Below are positions 37,101-50,200 of a DNA stretch of 64,000 bases, piece by piece. The first letter of the stretch is position 1. Every line of letters starts with the position of its first letter. The DNA is taken from positions 1,005,185 through 1,069,184 of the forward strand of contig JABAKD010000021.1 in the NCBI GenBank assembly GCA_012845835.1, read 5' to 3'. Below the pieces are notes generated by a model that saw nothing but the letters and a program-made list of their open reading frames with translations, was not told the DNA's origin and did not search any database. Both the position numbers and the translations under genes were made by a program. The DNA comes from Undaria pinnatifida (taxonomy: Eukaryota; Sar; Phaeophyceae; Laminariales; Alariaceae).

Positions 37101-40100
37101 TCTGCCACCTGGAGCACAGGTAATACGCAGGCCACACCGACATGGGTTGATATGGGTGTCAAGCAAGGGACAAGTCGGATATTCTCCTCACGTATCTGCG
37201 GATACTCGATGTCAGCATCCAACTACAACAACAACTCATGATTTTTTCGCGTACTTGGGTGTGTCGTCGTCGCCAGCTCCCGTTTGCCACTTGGCGAGTT
37301 CGTCGTTGTCGGCATCGCCTGCCCACTTGCTGGTAGTTCGCCACTTAGCGTTTTCCCTCCAGGCTTGAAGTTGCCGGTGTCGGTGTCTGCGCTTGTTCCG
37401 AGGCTTATCGCGTACACTGCCGTCGACGGCGGTGCTGTTTCGCCATTCCTTGAGCTTGTGACCAATCGACGAGGCGCTCTCCTTGACGGACGTTGCGAGA
37501 CGGCGAGAAGTGGTTCCGTAAACGTCTTCGACCGGCATCATCGAGTCGCACCTATGCGACGGCAAGGCGCGGTGGACGATGTGAACAATTCCGCACGGAA
37601 TGCACTGTTTTATCTAGTCTTTTTTGGTGTATGTGACGCTACTTATGATCGTATCCGACAATGTTTGTTGCACCCTCTTGTTTTTCACACGCATCATGAA
37701 CCCCGTGTGATCGTTTTGTTTCCATATCAGCTTTTTGTGTCGTACGTGTAGGATTCCTGGCAGTACTACTGGTACCCGATGTTGTGCGGAGAATCATGCA
37801 TACCGTAGCACACATACACTCGAGATAGTTACTCTCCCCTGCCGCCTTATACGGTAGGTAAAGTACTAAACCTACGTTGTCCGTTGAGAGATACGATTGC
37901 CACAGAACGCGGCACTGCAAGAGGAAGAGCAGCTGCAACAGACCCACACATGACGGCCTGGTCTAGAAAACGTGTAGATGCAGCGGTAAAACCCTCGAGG
38001 CGATAAAAAGGACAACAACTCAAGGTGAGGCACAGGCCGGCATCGGGGGATATTAGTCGAAAACAGCGACATCGGGTGGGGCACCCCCCACGGTAAAAGT
38101 GATTCCACGATTAAGACGCATCCCTTTTAGGGCGGTTTGAGTTCCATACGCGAGGGGCTACCGATTTATGTACTGAACATGAACCGAGCATGTTTGTTTA
38201 TAGGCTTGAGCATATGTGTGTTTGCCCGGTTGCGGAACCAATACGCCTTGTAAGACACGTTTTGGGTGATAATGGATGATGGATGATGGACAAGAAGGTT
38301 GACAATGTTCAAACTCCTCATGATGGAAGCGGACGCCGGCCGCAATAGAGGTAGCACTTTTCGTCGCAAATGGCGTCTGAACGACTGAGCTCCCTACCCT
38401 AAAATCGTCGAGAATGCTACGTTTTTTTTCTCGTGATTCTCGTCGTGTACCTAGGCTGCGGGAGTTTTTATCCGGCAGCAGTTTTTTTGTGTTCTTCTCG
38501 AAATAAGTTGCTGGAAGGAACGTGTCTCAGGCTCCGAAATTGAGCAACCTTGCTTGGGAAAACAAACTGGTGCACCTCTATTGTAGCACGCGTCACCTCG
38601 GACAATATTCAAAACCTGCGCCCAACCTACCTTCTGTGACCGGAATCAAGAGCAGTATAAATCTTATGCACAGCTAGCACCACGGAGTAAAAACAACAAC
38701 AACGGACGGTCGTCAGCAGCAGTATCAACATTACCAAAACAGTACTCGGTGTTGAAATGAATGATACAGGGTGTCGTTTTCTTCTACTTTTTTATATGTT
38801 TCATGAAACCCAGCATTAAACGCGGGCTACGCTAGAGGTGCACCACATTTTTTTTCCAAGTTTATAAGCTCACCGAGTAAGGAAAAATCGTTCCTAACCC
38901 ACGCACTGATTTGGACAAGAAAAAACTGCCGGCCGGAAGAAAAAAATTTCAAGGCCAAGATTCAGAACAGGAGTCATTTGAACAAATGGCCTATTTCCGA
39001 CGATAGTATTATTGTGCTAACGAGACCCATTATATGAAAAGAATTTTATGAAAAAAGTACACCCATATCGTAGCACGCGTCACTACGAGAGCACTGCAGC
39101 ATTCCGCGGCTAAGCTTCTTGGGTATAACAGAACCCGAATCGCCTGAGGAAGGTTCAGACATATCGGGCGAGAGGATTGCATGTGTTGCAGAAAAAACGG
39201 TTGCGCTGCTTACATGATGGCGGGATCGTCGACGTCGTGGTTTTCCAACGCTTTGTCGCGGTCGTAATAGCAATAGCGGCAGTAGTCACCGAATGCCCCG
39301 TCGGCCGCGCCACAGCCATTCGTGCCGTACGGGTCTCCGTCGGAGCACGATTCGTCACATACACGGCCCGCCAATCCGCTTTTGAACGCGGCGGGGCAGT
39401 CGTCTTGGTCACAGCTGAGATATGAAGAAAAGAACAAAAGCATGTGAGGATCATGGTTTTATGAGGGAGGGTGCACGTCATTCTTTACGCAACCATGTCA
39501 AATACCCGGGTATTGTATCAAGGACCTACAACACCACGTGGCGGCATCACGCCTTTCTGTGAAAATAAACATTTTTGTCCTTCAACTCACAAATTGTTTC
39601 TCCACTTGTCGGTCGTCTTCCACTTGGGTTCATCGTCGTCAGCGTTTGCCCACTTAGTTTCTTTCTTCCACCTGCAGTACAGATATATCGCAGGTCACAC
39701 CAGAGGCGTTTAATAAACGTGTCGTAAAAGAAACGATTCGGTAACTCACATAACATCGGCTGACACCTGATGTCAGAATGCAAATTGTTTTACTCGTCAT
39801 CACTGAGGCGTTTCTCTTACTTGGGTTCGTCGTCGTCTCCTGTCCCTTTTTGCCATTTAGCGAGAACGTCGTTGTCCGCGTCGCCTTCCCACTTCTTGGT
39901 GGTTTGCCACTTAGCGTTCTCCTTCCAAGCCTGAAGCTTGCGGCGTTTCTTGGTTCGTCGCGGCCGTGGCGAACTCTTCTGCACAACTTCCCGCACAAGG
40001 GTTTGCTGGCTTTGCGGAGGTTCTAATCTGTAGGAGCGAGAGCAACACATGTTAGGGTTTCAAGAACATTCAGGGCGCCTTGGATGTTTGAAGTTGAAAC

Positions 40101-43100
40101 GTGTGACCAGCAACTACTGTAGCATCAACACCTGTTAGCCACGCCTTCACGCCAGCTGAAAATTTACCGGGTTTGCCATTACACAGTATATGACCGTTGA
40201 CTTCGGCCTTGATCGGGTACAAGTAAGCCGACAACCTCAATTTTCCTCCAATCTTTTGGCATTCGAATCCGACGCCCATGTAATCATTCTGCAAAAATTG
40301 TGAAACCCGATTAACCAAGAACGGCGTTGAGGGAGACGGCGCTGGCGTGGCATTCTTACGTCGAGCACATGATGACGCGGCCACCCCTGCGCAACGCCAC
40401 GGTATCCGCCATCAAGGCAGTGTCCACATCGTTGAAGCAGAAGCGGCACTTAGGCCCGTGGTCTCTCCAGTTGCAGTTGTAGTCACCGTGACGACCCGTC
40501 CCGCATGATTGATCACACACCTATGTAACGCATTAAGGGATTGGTAAACGAGGTAGAGAGTAAGTAGGTTAAAATATGTTTACTTTAGTTTTTCAAAGGT
40601 TTAGCTATTACCTCGGGATTTTCACCCACTTATGTCGTATCCCAGGTACGGCCTGGCGTTTAATGATGCTAGATTGCTCTAGATTTTGCTTAACAATCTC
40701 CCGATATTTTCATTACTAGTGATCAAGGCTACGGTAGGGGGGTGTCCACAATTTTCAGCACCGAGTCCAAGCCAAAAAAGGGTATACCTCTAGATGAAGG
40801 CTACAGTAAGGGGGGAACCCCCAACTTTAACTGCCTGATCAAAGACAAAAAAAGATATAACAGATACCGAAAAAGGGTGTACCTCTAGTACTACCCTTTT
40901 TTGGCTTTAACCGGGAGTTGAAATTGGGGGTTCCCCCCTACCGTAGCCTTCATCTACCACTGTATGCCAATCACGGAATGCAACACATAGCCAGGAAACC
41001 GCCAATGTTTTGGTCAATACTACCGCGAAAGTATTGAGCAACTCGGTCCCCACAAAAATCGTACGCTTTCGGACAAAAGTTCTCTACGTTGACCCAATGC
41101 TCTTTTTTTCCACCCACTCACCGTGTCCTTCTTGCGTCCGCACTTGTCGGAGCACTCAGCGGCCTCGGGTGGCCTCATCGTATCGCACATGATCACGTGC
41201 GCCGCCTCTTGTTCGACGTTTACGTCGGACCTCGCCAGTGCCAGTAACTGCTCCTCTCGGCGTGCCTCCTCTATATCGACGTAGCAGAGACGGCACATGT
41301 ATCCAAACCTCTCTGAGTCACCAGCGCCGCAGAGGAAGCCGCCAAAACGGCCTGAGTCACCGGCACAGGTATCATCGCACACAGTGGCGGCTCCAGCGGG
41401 TAGGCCAGCGGTGTCCGTGCTGCCGCAAGCAGCGTTGCATGCAGCGCCAGGGGTCTCCCCGTCCTCCGCAAGACTGTGAAGGGAAGAGGAAGCTTGGTTT
41501 CGTTCGTGCTTGGTGGCCTTGAGAGACGCCAGGTTGCCTTCATCGACTCTGCTGCCGTGGATGAACAGGGTTTGGCCGGCAACAGCGTTGGAAACGGTTG
41601 TGTGGTCGACGTGCTCGAAGCCGACGTACGAAATCTGTTTCGGGTGGGTCACAGGATGGGTTTAGGAGTGATCAGAAGGGCACGGTTACAGTTACGCACC
41701 CAATAACGTGCACATGTACTGCTGCATGTCAAGTTTCTTTTTATATTGGGCCAACATCCATTCCGCATCCAACAAAGCAGCTGACCTACCATCAACGATA
41801 CTTCCTCAACAGCTTCCAATGCCAGTATGCGAATCAAGGTCGTGAGGCACGCGCGCCTAGGTAGGAGACACAAGCTAAAAGTGTTGCCGCTGATAGCCGA
41901 CATTTACACCCCACAAATTGTTACATTTGCTTCTCGTTGGCTTGGTCCTTTTACCTCCTTGAGTTGAGTGTATCGGGCGCACGTGCGCATAATTTCCAAG
42001 ACGCAACGAAAACCCACGAAAGTCCACAGCCGTGGCAGAAAGTCACGTTTGGAGCCAAATTTTGTCCCCGCCAGGAGACCCTTACACCCACCCGCTGAAA
42101 GGCCTAGCTTATCTCGAATTTGTGAAGTTAGTTGTATACCGGTTTAGATGAAGAGTATTCATCGCAATGGAATGGTTTGCTATAACACAAACTAAAAAGC
42201 TAGTTTCAGTATATTTTCCAACAAGACGCAAGCCACTCCTGATGGTAGTCTGAACACATCAAGTAAAACAGAGCCCCCCTCGCCTCCCCTGCAGATTCGA
42301 TTGGGGGAGCAGCTTTTCAAGTCAAGTCAGTCTCCGTTTACTTATTAGTGAGAGACCATGGACAGCCGCTTATCTGATAATCTGGCACTTTGCGGTGTCA
42401 AGAGGACCGTGAGGCAATAAGCTCCTCAGGGGGGCAGCCCCGGAAAAACAAGAGTGAACTACTACCGAAACATCTGTCGACATTATTTGACACCATACCT
42501 GGTGCGAAGTAAGAGGCGCAACAACTCGCATCTTTTGGACGGACGGTGGCCAATGGAACGAAGAGGTAACAATCGGAAAGTTAGACTCTGATGCTTTTAT
42601 TCTGGTTGAAAAATTGCTCCGAGTGACCTTGCGGTAGCACAGAAAACCCTGCCTCAGAATCATGGGCTTTCGTGGACGGGGTTTCCAAATCTTTACCAGC
42701 GACTTTTCACCTTTCCTACGAACGACTCCTTCTCACATGGCCGAAAACAGTTTCGGAGTGTTTTGGTGCGCAGCGTGTAGTAACAATAACCATCCCATCA
42801 TGTATTAATTTTGCATACATGCACATGAACACAAAAAAGCTCAAGTTCGCAAAAACTAGCTCAATAGAATGTTTCACCCGCCTTACGACCCTGTGGACAA
42901 GCAGCGGCTACAGACGTGTTCTGTTCGGCTCGGTCCATGTTTTAGTTATTCATCTTGCATAGATAGGTTGCAAATCATTTTTTCGCTCGTCGATTTTTAT
43001 CATTATTTTTCCCCCGTTTATTCCGTTATTAACCCGTTTGGGCATGGATAATAAGAGGAAGAAACGAGACAAAAAAGCCAACGATAGAAGTATCATACTT

Positions 43101-46100
43101 CAAACCGACACACCGAGCAACTCGGACTGCTAGATTTGATGACGATTTTTTCGTGGAACTCCAATGAACAACCTAACTGAAAGACACCGCACAGCTTGCA
43201 CAGCCAGGTGCTGCCTACTCGCGACCAATGCTACGGTTGAGGCATCTCCTTTCGAGGCCTTTCTTTACACATTCTCGCGCGATTGACCCCCGTGTTTGTT
43301 CCATGCGGCCATAGGCCTTTTTTCGTGCTTTTGCTATTTTTTCAATGTGAATCCCCGACGGGATGGTTAGCTACACTGCGCCACAAAATCGTCCTTAAGA
43401 GCGTTTTTGTCGGTGAGGTAGTCGCTCGTGCGTGTATAAGATCAAAAAATATAAAAGACTCTAATCCGGTACTATTGAGCATTGCGGGGACCCTCCTGTT
43501 AACGCGTTTTTCGTTGCATTCGGGGAGAATAGACGGGGCGACAAGGTTGGCCGCGAAAAGGGTGCCAGAAGGTTATAATGAACAAGAAAAGAGACTATTT
43601 GTCGGAATGATAATAGTTGTACTTTGGGGCGATCTCGCATCTTATGATAAGATCACGACCATGGTGCACTCTAATCTGCACATGGGCCTCAAGAAGGGCG
43701 AGCTGTCATTTTCATAATGTTTTTGAGATGACAACAGTGCAGCTGTAAAACCGAGGGAAGCCTGCTACGATGGAGGTAGCACTTTTTGTCGGAAACGGTT
43801 TCAGACTGCCTGATCTCCTTTTTTTCAGCAAAAAAAACCCGCCGGAAATGCGTCATTTCTTGTCACGATTCTTGTCGAGTTAGATTTGATGACAATTTTT
43901 GCAGTCGTACCTTAATGTACAAGTAACTGCAAGACACACACAACTCGCACACGCAGGTGCTGCCTACTCGCGACCAATGCAACGGTTGAGAGATCTCCTC
44001 TTGAGGCCTTCTTTAAAAACACTCGTGAATGAGAGCACTCACTCGCGCCATTGACCCCCCTGTCGCATGCGGTCATAGGCCTTTCTTTGTCATTGATCTA
44101 TTTTTTTCAAGGTTTCATGCGGTCGTAAGCCTTCGTGATGTTTCTATTTTTTTCAATACGAATCCCCAACGACATGGATAGCTACGTGCGCCAAAAAATC
44201 GCAAAACGCTTTCTTATCGGTAAGATACAGAGTCGCGCGTGCGTGAATGACATGCCATGATATGATGGCTCTAATCCGGTAGTCAAAGCCGTGGGTGCCG
44301 TTAGTGGGTTGTAAAAACCGAAGAAAGAAAGTGATCGTCGGAATGATTGAAGCGGTACGTAAGGGCGATCTTGCATCATTATACGATTGAGACCAAGGTG
44401 TATTTTATTCTCCACATTAGCCTCCGAAGGGCGAACCTTCATTTTTTATCATTTTTCCGGGGTGACAACAGCAGTGCAGCTGTAAAACCGAGGGACGCCT
44501 GCTGCGATGGAGGTAGCGCTTTTTGGGTCGGAAAAAGTTTTCGAATGACTCATCTTCTGAGCCCCTCCAAAAACATAGGAAATGCGTCATTTCTTATCAT
44601 GACTCTCGTCGTGTTATATTTGATGACGATTTTACAGTCGAACCTCGATGAACGAGTGAATGAGAGACACGCGCACAACTCGCACACGCAGGTGCTGCCT
44701 ACTCGCGACCAATGCTACGGTTGAGAGATCTCCTTCTGAGGCATTTCTTGAATCACCCGTGAATGAAAGGACTCACTCGCGCGCGTGACCATGCGGTCTC
44801 CGTGCCGATTTTGAATTTTCATTGTGAATCACCAAAGACATGGATAGCTACGTTGCGCCAATTTTTCCATAAACGCCTTCTTTTCAGTGAGGTACAGAGT
44901 CGCGCGTGCGTGCATGGCATGGCATGGTTTGATAGCTGACTAATCCGGTAGTCAACATAGTGGGTACCCTCCTATCGTAGCCCCTATCGTTGCATTCGGC
45001 GACAAGAGTGCCAGAGGGTTGTGATAAACGAAGAAGAAAAGAGGTCGTCGGAATGAATAAGAGTTGTACGCTAGGGCGACCTCGCATCTCATGATGAGAT
45101 TTAGACCATAGTGTATATTATCCTGTCGTGCATATGCCTCGAAAGATCGAACTGTCATTTTGCATTGGTTTCTTGCGATGACAGAAGGTCGTACAGCTGT
45201 TGTAGTAAGACCGAGGGACACTCGCCACGATGAAGGTATCACTTTTCGTCGGAAATGGTTTCTGAATGACTGATCTCCTCAACTCAAAATCGTTGGAAAT
45301 ACGCCATTCTCTTATGATTTCTGGTCGTGTACCTAGCCTGCGGCAGGTTTCATCCGGTGGCGGTTCCATTTTTCTCATAACTAACGGTTGGGCAGAGGTC
45401 TTGACCCCTTCAAAACTAGAAAACCCTTTTGGGGACAAGTTTACTTGAAGAGTGTGAAGGAAAGGATTTAAAGGCTTTAACGGGGTGAAGCTTCAAAATT
45501 AGGAAAAACCTCGAAAACAATGCCGATGCACCTCTATCAAAGGACGCGTCGAGGACTTAGTTACTTAGTTGGAACACATGCTTGTGATCTGTGTGAAATA
45601 GCCCGATCGCGCGTGTAGGCATTATTTTTTCCCGGACTTACAAAAAATGTAAGAATGAAGTGACTTTCCATAATACGAACGATAGTAGTGCAAGAGTACA
45701 ACAAAGATGCAGTAGAGCTTGCAAAGTTATGGACGACGTTGGTTGACGAACACTCCTACCTGGTGTTTACTAGACAAAGAAGCTGTCACCGTACATTGGT
45801 TGGTTATGAACCAAGTCGTAAATGGTGCTTGTGAATTCTGTAGACTGCAAACGACCTACTACTGTTGCTTTTTCTTGTAACCATCAAATATGAGGCCATG
45901 GTTGCTGCACCCATCTTTTCACCATGTAAACCAAGCACTTACGAGGTTGGTCGTGACAAACTTGCTGGAGTACCGTTGCCACAGAGGCCAGGCGTACGGG
46001 AAGTCGGAGATGGTGAGCCAAAGCGCAACGTCGTACGGGTGGGTGTACTGCCATCGCGTGCGAGTGTAGTCGACGTACTCCACGAATGCAGGGTCGTTGT

Positions 46101-47235
46101 TGTTGTAGATGGCGTTTCCGTTGATGTGGCCGAGCATGTTCCACATGCCTGACTCCTGCGCGGTGGAGTGGAAGTTGGTACCGCCGAGGTTGCTCCCCTT
46201 AACCCAGAAGTTTTCGTTTACACGGAAAGCGGCGTGGTGAAGCTCCTCAAACGATCGATCGCTCGCAACCAGCACGTCCCATTCCACGAGGGCGAGGGCA
46301 TCATACTGCGATAGCTCAGAGTGGATACCCTCGTCAAGAAACATTTTGAAGAACATAACAGAGGGGCCCTTCGGGTAGACATCCTCCTGCAACATGGGCG
46401 CAGCACCGTGGAACAAGGGTGCTGGAGGGGTTAGAGTCTGGGGCCGGAAAGGGATGAACATTTTTTTCTACACATACGCGTACACTGATGGTAGCGTGAT
46501 GGCCGAACAAAGCAGGCCTCTGGCACCTAACGAGTTTTGTTCGCCTTGGATGCTTTCGTAGGTGTTGTACATCATCTGGCAGTAAATAAAACAAAAAATA
46601 TACTTGAGGACATTGAGTATTTACGATAACGGTATAAACACCTTTACCAAGTGAGTACAAGATACCAGGTTGTAGAATTCACCTGGTTTACACAATCCAA
46701 TCATCGCGCAACAATTTGATATCCCAGGCTCGAAACGAGGTGAAAAGGACGAGAAAGCGAGAAAATATGGGGAAAAACAAATTGGCGTGCTTCAAATTAC
46801 AGGAAAGTTGATAATGACGCTCGAGGTGCACTCAATTGCATGTAGAATGAGACCAGTTTCAACACAATAAATCCTGGCTGCGCCGGGTTACTCTCGGTCA
46901 TGGCGGACTACGGCCGGGTATATTCTTCACACGTGTAGAGGTTTTTCTCCACCCACTTGTGCCACGTGCTCTACCCGGATGTTTGTAGCATTTCGTGTTG
47001 AAACACATCGAACGGTTATTCCAAGCCCTCCACAGCTGCGACTGCAAGGTGTTGCCTCACACCAAAACTGCTCATTCCACTCATCTACAAATGCAACACA
47101 ATACTTTTTTTTGATCGGTATGTCCTTGCTTATGCTGCCTCCTATTGATACAGACAAAATGCTGTACGCACCTATACCAAATACAACAAAGCTTGTGTTC
47201 ACTTCCTTCACTATTGGCAATTCAATGAAACATGA

Positions 47236-47266
<31 letters not shown>

Positions 47267-50200
47267 TCTATATTACTTAATGTACGAACCGCGCAACATA
47301 TGTTTGTAAACATGCCGGGAACCCGGGCAACCTTGTTGAGCAAAAAAAAAAGAATACGCATGGCCAGCTGGCTCCACGCTTCATCCGGCCAGGATAGGAC
47401 GGGCTAGGCTAGCCAAGTGCACGGACTATACCAGACAGGTAAATATCCTTACGTACTTTAATGTGATTGTTAAACTTGATGGCGACCATAACAACGAATG
47501 AAAAGCGGCCCTTTTATCTCTTTTTCGTCCGCGAGATATAGGCACAACGGAACATTTTACATCAGTGCAAGGCCAAACTCTATGCTCTTGATTATGAAGT
47601 TATGTCAAAGCCGGCGGACAACTTTATATACAGAAATGAACGCGCTTGAAAATACATACAATGCCTATGGCCACAATACGTGTGTTGATGGTATTACACC
47701 GATGAGTTGCTGAACCTCATGAGCTGTGCGTTTCGTTCGTGGTGATGAACCGCGAGCCTGACGAGGCTTAATGTTGGCGGTCTCCATGAACTGACACAAT
47801 GTTAGTGTGTTACGGTAACTAACCATGCATCCCAGGACCAAGTTCGAACATATATGTATGTGATGTTATAGATTGGCCGGGGTCAGCAAAACGTAGTGCA
47901 CTAAAGGTAAGGCACCGGCCCTAGGTTTTCCAGGGTATATGAATGCCGGACAAGAAAAATGATCTGACAACGGGGGTCATACCCAAACGACCCCCGTTTC
48001 ATGCAGGTGCTCAGGTCAACCATGTGGCAACACGTGAGAACAAAGATAAGCCCAGTCGTCCCAGACTTTAGACCACTGCTGTAAATTGAGATTTGGATGA
48101 AAGTAGCATTACCAGATATCGCCATAACCATAGTTACTGTTCTACTGGTGTTATCATCTCCGACTGGCCTCTATGTTCTCCGAATAGGGTCAACAGCAAG
48201 GGGTGGAGACGGCGTAATCGGATTCAAGGTTCATGGCTACCCTCATGCTTCAAAGTCATGCATAGAACAAGGTTCATGGATGCCCCCAGCCTTTGACGGG
48301 ATTTCTGAAACAATGCCGGAACGACCCTTTCTGAAATCGTTGTCTTAGTACGTTGTTTTGGTGCCGATTTTGCATTTGTTGCCTCGAGCGAGGCCAAGGA
48401 TAGATTGGAAAACGACACAAACGCTACACCAAAAATAGCGCCGTTATGTTGTAACTCCCAAATTATAGGGGAAGAGGGATATTTGTTTTGCCTTTTATTT
48501 AAGGTCGCACATCAAAGCAAGCAAAGCAACATGTAGTGGACAAGAAGTTAGACACCGGCGGTAGGTTTCCCAGGGAATGTGGATGCCGGGCAAGGCGAAT
48601 GGCCTGACATCGGGGGTCAAAAACAGACGAACCTCGTTTCAGGCAGGTGATCTGGTCCACGATGTATGTGGTAGCACGTGAGAACAAGGTTATGCCCAGA
48701 CGTCGGGGACTTCCGCCTACTGCTGTAGTCTACACATTCAGATTTGGCTGCAAGTAACATCACCAGATATCGCGACAACCGAGATTTAGTTTCAATGGTG
48801 ATATCATCTCTGACTGAGATCTATCCTCTCAGACTGAGTTCCACAGCAAGGCGTCGAAACGCCGTCATTTAATTTAGGGCTCATGGGTACGGCCAAGCTT
48901 TCGAGCATGCCTAGAACGATGTCTGGATGATTTTTACTGAAATCATCGTGCCAGTTGGTCATTTTGATGCCTATCTTGCCCATGTTGCCCCAGAAAAGAC
49001 CATGGGTGTGAAAACAACACAAAAGTCGACCCAAAATTAACGTCGTTATGTTGAAACTACCAAATTTATTAAGGGACAGGGGGTTATTTGTTTTGCTTTT
49101 TTTTTCGAAATCGCATATAGCAGAGCGTAGTCGAGCCTACAACCGACACACAACCAACGCATATATCTGCGAACAGCCAGGGAAGGTTGTCGTTAGAGAG
49201 TATCAAAATACCAAGCAAAACATTGGCCTTTTTGCCGGGACAGAGCACAGAAGTTACAGACTAGGCAGTAATGAACAGCTATTATTTGTCATGAAGCGGA
49301 CGACGGCACTCAACCATCTGTTCGAGGTGTCGTTGCGCCACGAAACCTTAGACCTCGCTAACGCACCAAGATGGAGGCTGCGGACGGGGGTGCTTCGTGT
49401 GATTGTGCTGATGCTGGTGCTAGTGGTGGCTCGGCCTTGAAGATTGAAATCCGCCGGCAAGTAGCTGTAACGTGGCCAGCGAGAATCCCACGTCGAGCAA
49501 AGTAAACCAGACTACGAACGGTAATGCCGTTTGGAACTTTTTGTAGGGAGGGGTGGCGGGGTCAACGGTCAATACCGATCGCAGTATGTCGTCTGGTGCC
49601 AACGGCTAATGAGTGACGCAAGGACAACACCTTGGCGCCTTGTGATACGCTGACTCTTTACAGCATGATGTAGACTTTGGCAACAGGCTTTCAATGCTTT
49701 GGTGTGGCGTTTTGGTGTCCGCTGACTCGACTGATCATGATATCGTGAAATGGTGATGGGGTTAGATGATAACAAACGCCCCGGGCCTTGAAAATTTTTC
49801 CGTCCCCATGTGCACATATTTGATTGAAAAACTGATGTTCTTGTGTCCAGTAACAGCAGTACTGCGAATCAAAGTTCCTTCCGCTTCGTACCAGGTGTAG
49901 AGTAGGTGTATACGATCAGAGTATCACACAGCTTGCAGAAATGAGTTTCGACGAAACCTCTTGGCAATTTATCAAGGGGACGGCGTCGGAGAGTTTTCCC
50001 CTTACAAGACCGGTTTGCACGCCACGCAGCATCACGGCAGGTCTTATAAAGGAGGTAAAACTGTGCTTAAGGCCGCGTATACAGTGAAAAACTGCAACGT
50101 TATCTGACCACAGCTATGCTAGGGGGCGTCAAAACATGCTTTACTACACATTCTTCGAGTCGTAATAACAGTAGTTCTACTACCCCTAGTACTGCTTCTC

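Noticed and set aside
46519-46588. Mini-exon starting MMYNTYESIQGEQ upstream of exon 2
   Set aside because: It has an acceptor-like CAG, but inserting it would break the phase-0 join between YAHLSEE and EDVYPKG.
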